From Nitrospirillum amazonense (lineage in GTDB: Bacteria; Pseudomonadota; Alphaproteobacteria; Azospirillales; Azospirillaceae): a DNA stretch of 64,000 bases. Every line of letters starts with the position of its first letter. Positions within the stretch are counted from its first letter, which is position 1. The stretch lies in the NCBI RefSeq assembly GCF_007828035.1, contig NZ_VITV01000002.1:558001-622000 (forward strand), written 5' to 3'. Positions 63,058-64,000 of the stretch are shown in pieces. Under the pieces are notes generated by a model. The model had not been told where the DNA came from. It searched no databases and saw only the letters and a program-made list of their open reading frames with translations. A program made the position numbers and the translations under genes.

Positions 63058-64000
63058 TTAAGCGGTCTGACCGGACAGCCGGGCCAGCGCCCGCTCCCGC
63101 CCGATGAGGGGCAGCAGCGTCTTCAGTTCCGGCCCATGCTCCAGGCCCGTCAGCGCCAGGCGCAGGGGCATGAACAGGGCCTTGCCCTTGGCGCCGGTGG
63201 CGGCCTTCACCGCGTCCACCCACTGGCCCCAGGTGTCGGGGCCCCAGGGGTCGGCGGGCAGCAGGCCGGCGGCGGCCTCCAGGAAGGCGGCATCGGTCAC
63301 CACCGGCGCCAGCGGGGCATGGGTGATGTCCCACCAGCCCTTGGCCTCCGCAACATGGGTGATGTTGGGGCGCACGGCCAGCCAGAAGGCCTCATCCGCC
63401 CCCGCCATGCCCAGGGCCGGCAGGCGGCCCGCCACCGCCGCGTAGGGCATGTGGTGCAGGATCTGGGCGTTCAGGCGGTGCAGATCCTCCGCATCGAACT
63501 TGGGCGTGCCCCGGCCCACCTTGGCCAGGTCGAAATCGGCCACCAGCTCCCCCAGCGTGCCCCGGGCCTCCACCGCGTCCGACGTGCCGATCTTGGCCAG
63601 CAGCGACAGGATGGACAGGGGCTCCAGCCCCGATTCCTCGCGCAGGCTCTTCAGGCTCAGGCTGCCCAGGCGCTTGGACAGGCCGGCGCCGCTGGCGTCC
63701 GTGATCAGGGGAAAATGGCCGAAGGCGGGCACGGGGCCGCCGAGAGCCTCATACAGCTGGATCTGCACGGCGGTATTGGCCACATGGTCCTCCCCCCGGA
63801 TGACATGGGTGATGCCCAGCTCGATGTCGTCCACGACGGAGGCGAAGGTGTACAGCGGCTGGCCATCCTCGCGGATCAGCACCGGGTCGCTGAGGTCCTG
63901 GCCCTGGAAGCGCTGAGGCCCACGCACCAGATCGTCCCAGACGACGGGGCTATGTTCCAGCTTCAGCCGCCAATGCGGGCGGCGGCCCTCCGCCTCCAGC
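63058..64000 (-). CDS. gltX: Glutamyl-tRNA synthetase (5' part outside window)
   Basis: The frame is open to the window edge, reading [27 protein letters not shown] and then [46 protein letters not shown], the class I catalytic domain. [21 protein letters not shown] carries the KMSKS-equivalent SKR. The anticodon-binding C-terminal domain is complete. The N-terminal HIGH motif lies beyond 64000. It charges tRNA-Glu, and in many Alphaproteobacteria a second copy charges tRNA-Gln for transamidation; which copy this is cannot be told. Confidence 0.95.
   Translation of the reverse strand, partial: LEAEGRRPHWRLKLEHSPVVWDDLVRGPQRFQGQDLSDPVLIREDGQPLYTFASVVDDIELGITHVIRGEDHVANTAVQIQLYEALGGPVPAFGHFPLITDASGAGLSKRLGSLSLKSLREESGLEPLSILSLLAKIGTSDAVEARGTLGELVADFDLAKVGRGTPKFDAEDLHRLNAQILHHMPYAAVAGRLPALGMAGADEAFWLAVRPNITHVAEAKGWWDITHAPLAPVVTDAAFLEAAAGLLPADPWGPDTWGQWVDAVKAATGAKGKALFMPLRLALTGLEHGPELKTLLPLIGRERALARLSGQTA

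Overview
The window is a high-GC chromosomal segment from an alphaproteobacterium, most likely Rhodospirillales/Azospirillaceae. That placement is inferred from the GTTC-N7-GTTC SOS box upstream of an imuA-imuB-dnaE2 cassette, the purQ-purL-bolA-grxD order, paired TonB receptors, and very GC-rich codon use with long antisense shadow frames. The genus cannot be fixed from sequence alone. There are about 50 protein genes. I saw no rRNA or tRNA gene, CRISPR array or complete insertion sequence.

Layout. 1-5.5 kb: a CaiB-type CoA-transferase (cut by the window edge), a divergent DNA-binding citrate-synthase-like protein, an S53 (sedolisin) peptidase and an FAD monooxygenase. 5.7-10.7 kb: a LysR regulator followed by an accessory island. 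The island holds a GH24 lysozyme-like protein, four tandem secreted paralogues of about 140 aa, degraded copies of the lysR 3' end, and a second two-gene module of a hydrophobic-tailed protein plus a small membrane protein. 11-17.5 kb: two tandem TonB-dependent receptors and an alpha/beta hydrolase. 17.5-27.3 kb: an SDR with a divergent MarR regulator, vapBC, the SOS mutasome imuA-imuB-dnaE2, a ParD-like/methionine aminopeptidase pair and an orphan MazE-like gene. 27.5-33 kb: a Tat-exported GH2 glycosidase, a succinate-semialdehyde-type dehydrogenase and an AT-rich acyltransferase. 33-37.7 kb: purQ-purL, a BolA-family gene, a CGFS glutaredoxin and small proteins. 37.7-45.4 kb: sulfotransferase, VOC protein, P-type ATPase with cytochrome b561, rpsD, and a MerR regulator with a membrane protein. 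45.4-54 kb: redoxin, two paralogous TPR proteins, exported amidohydrolase, alpha/beta hydrolase, AraC-GyrI regulator, trmJ and cimA. 54.5-64 kb: a chemoreceptor, a secreted VHL-beta-like protein, two TPR proteins around an AT-rich lipoprotein insertion with a palindromic mobile repeat and gene-end remnants, then cysS and gltX (cut by the window edge).

The most unusual part is 6.6-10.7 kb. The lysozyme-like gene has the exact GH24 Glu-8-Asp-5-Thr spacing and overlaps, stop codon to TTG start, the first of four signal-peptide-bearing paralogues. Fragments of the upstream lysR 3' end lie between and after the paralogues. This looks like a peptidoglycan-hydrolase effector with an amplified set of periplasmic immunity or inhibitor proteins, inserted at and duplicated with the lysR tail. 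That function is inference. A second notable signal is an intergenic element found twice, just upstream of dnaE2 and of bolA. Its two short hairpins carry compensatory base changes between the copies.
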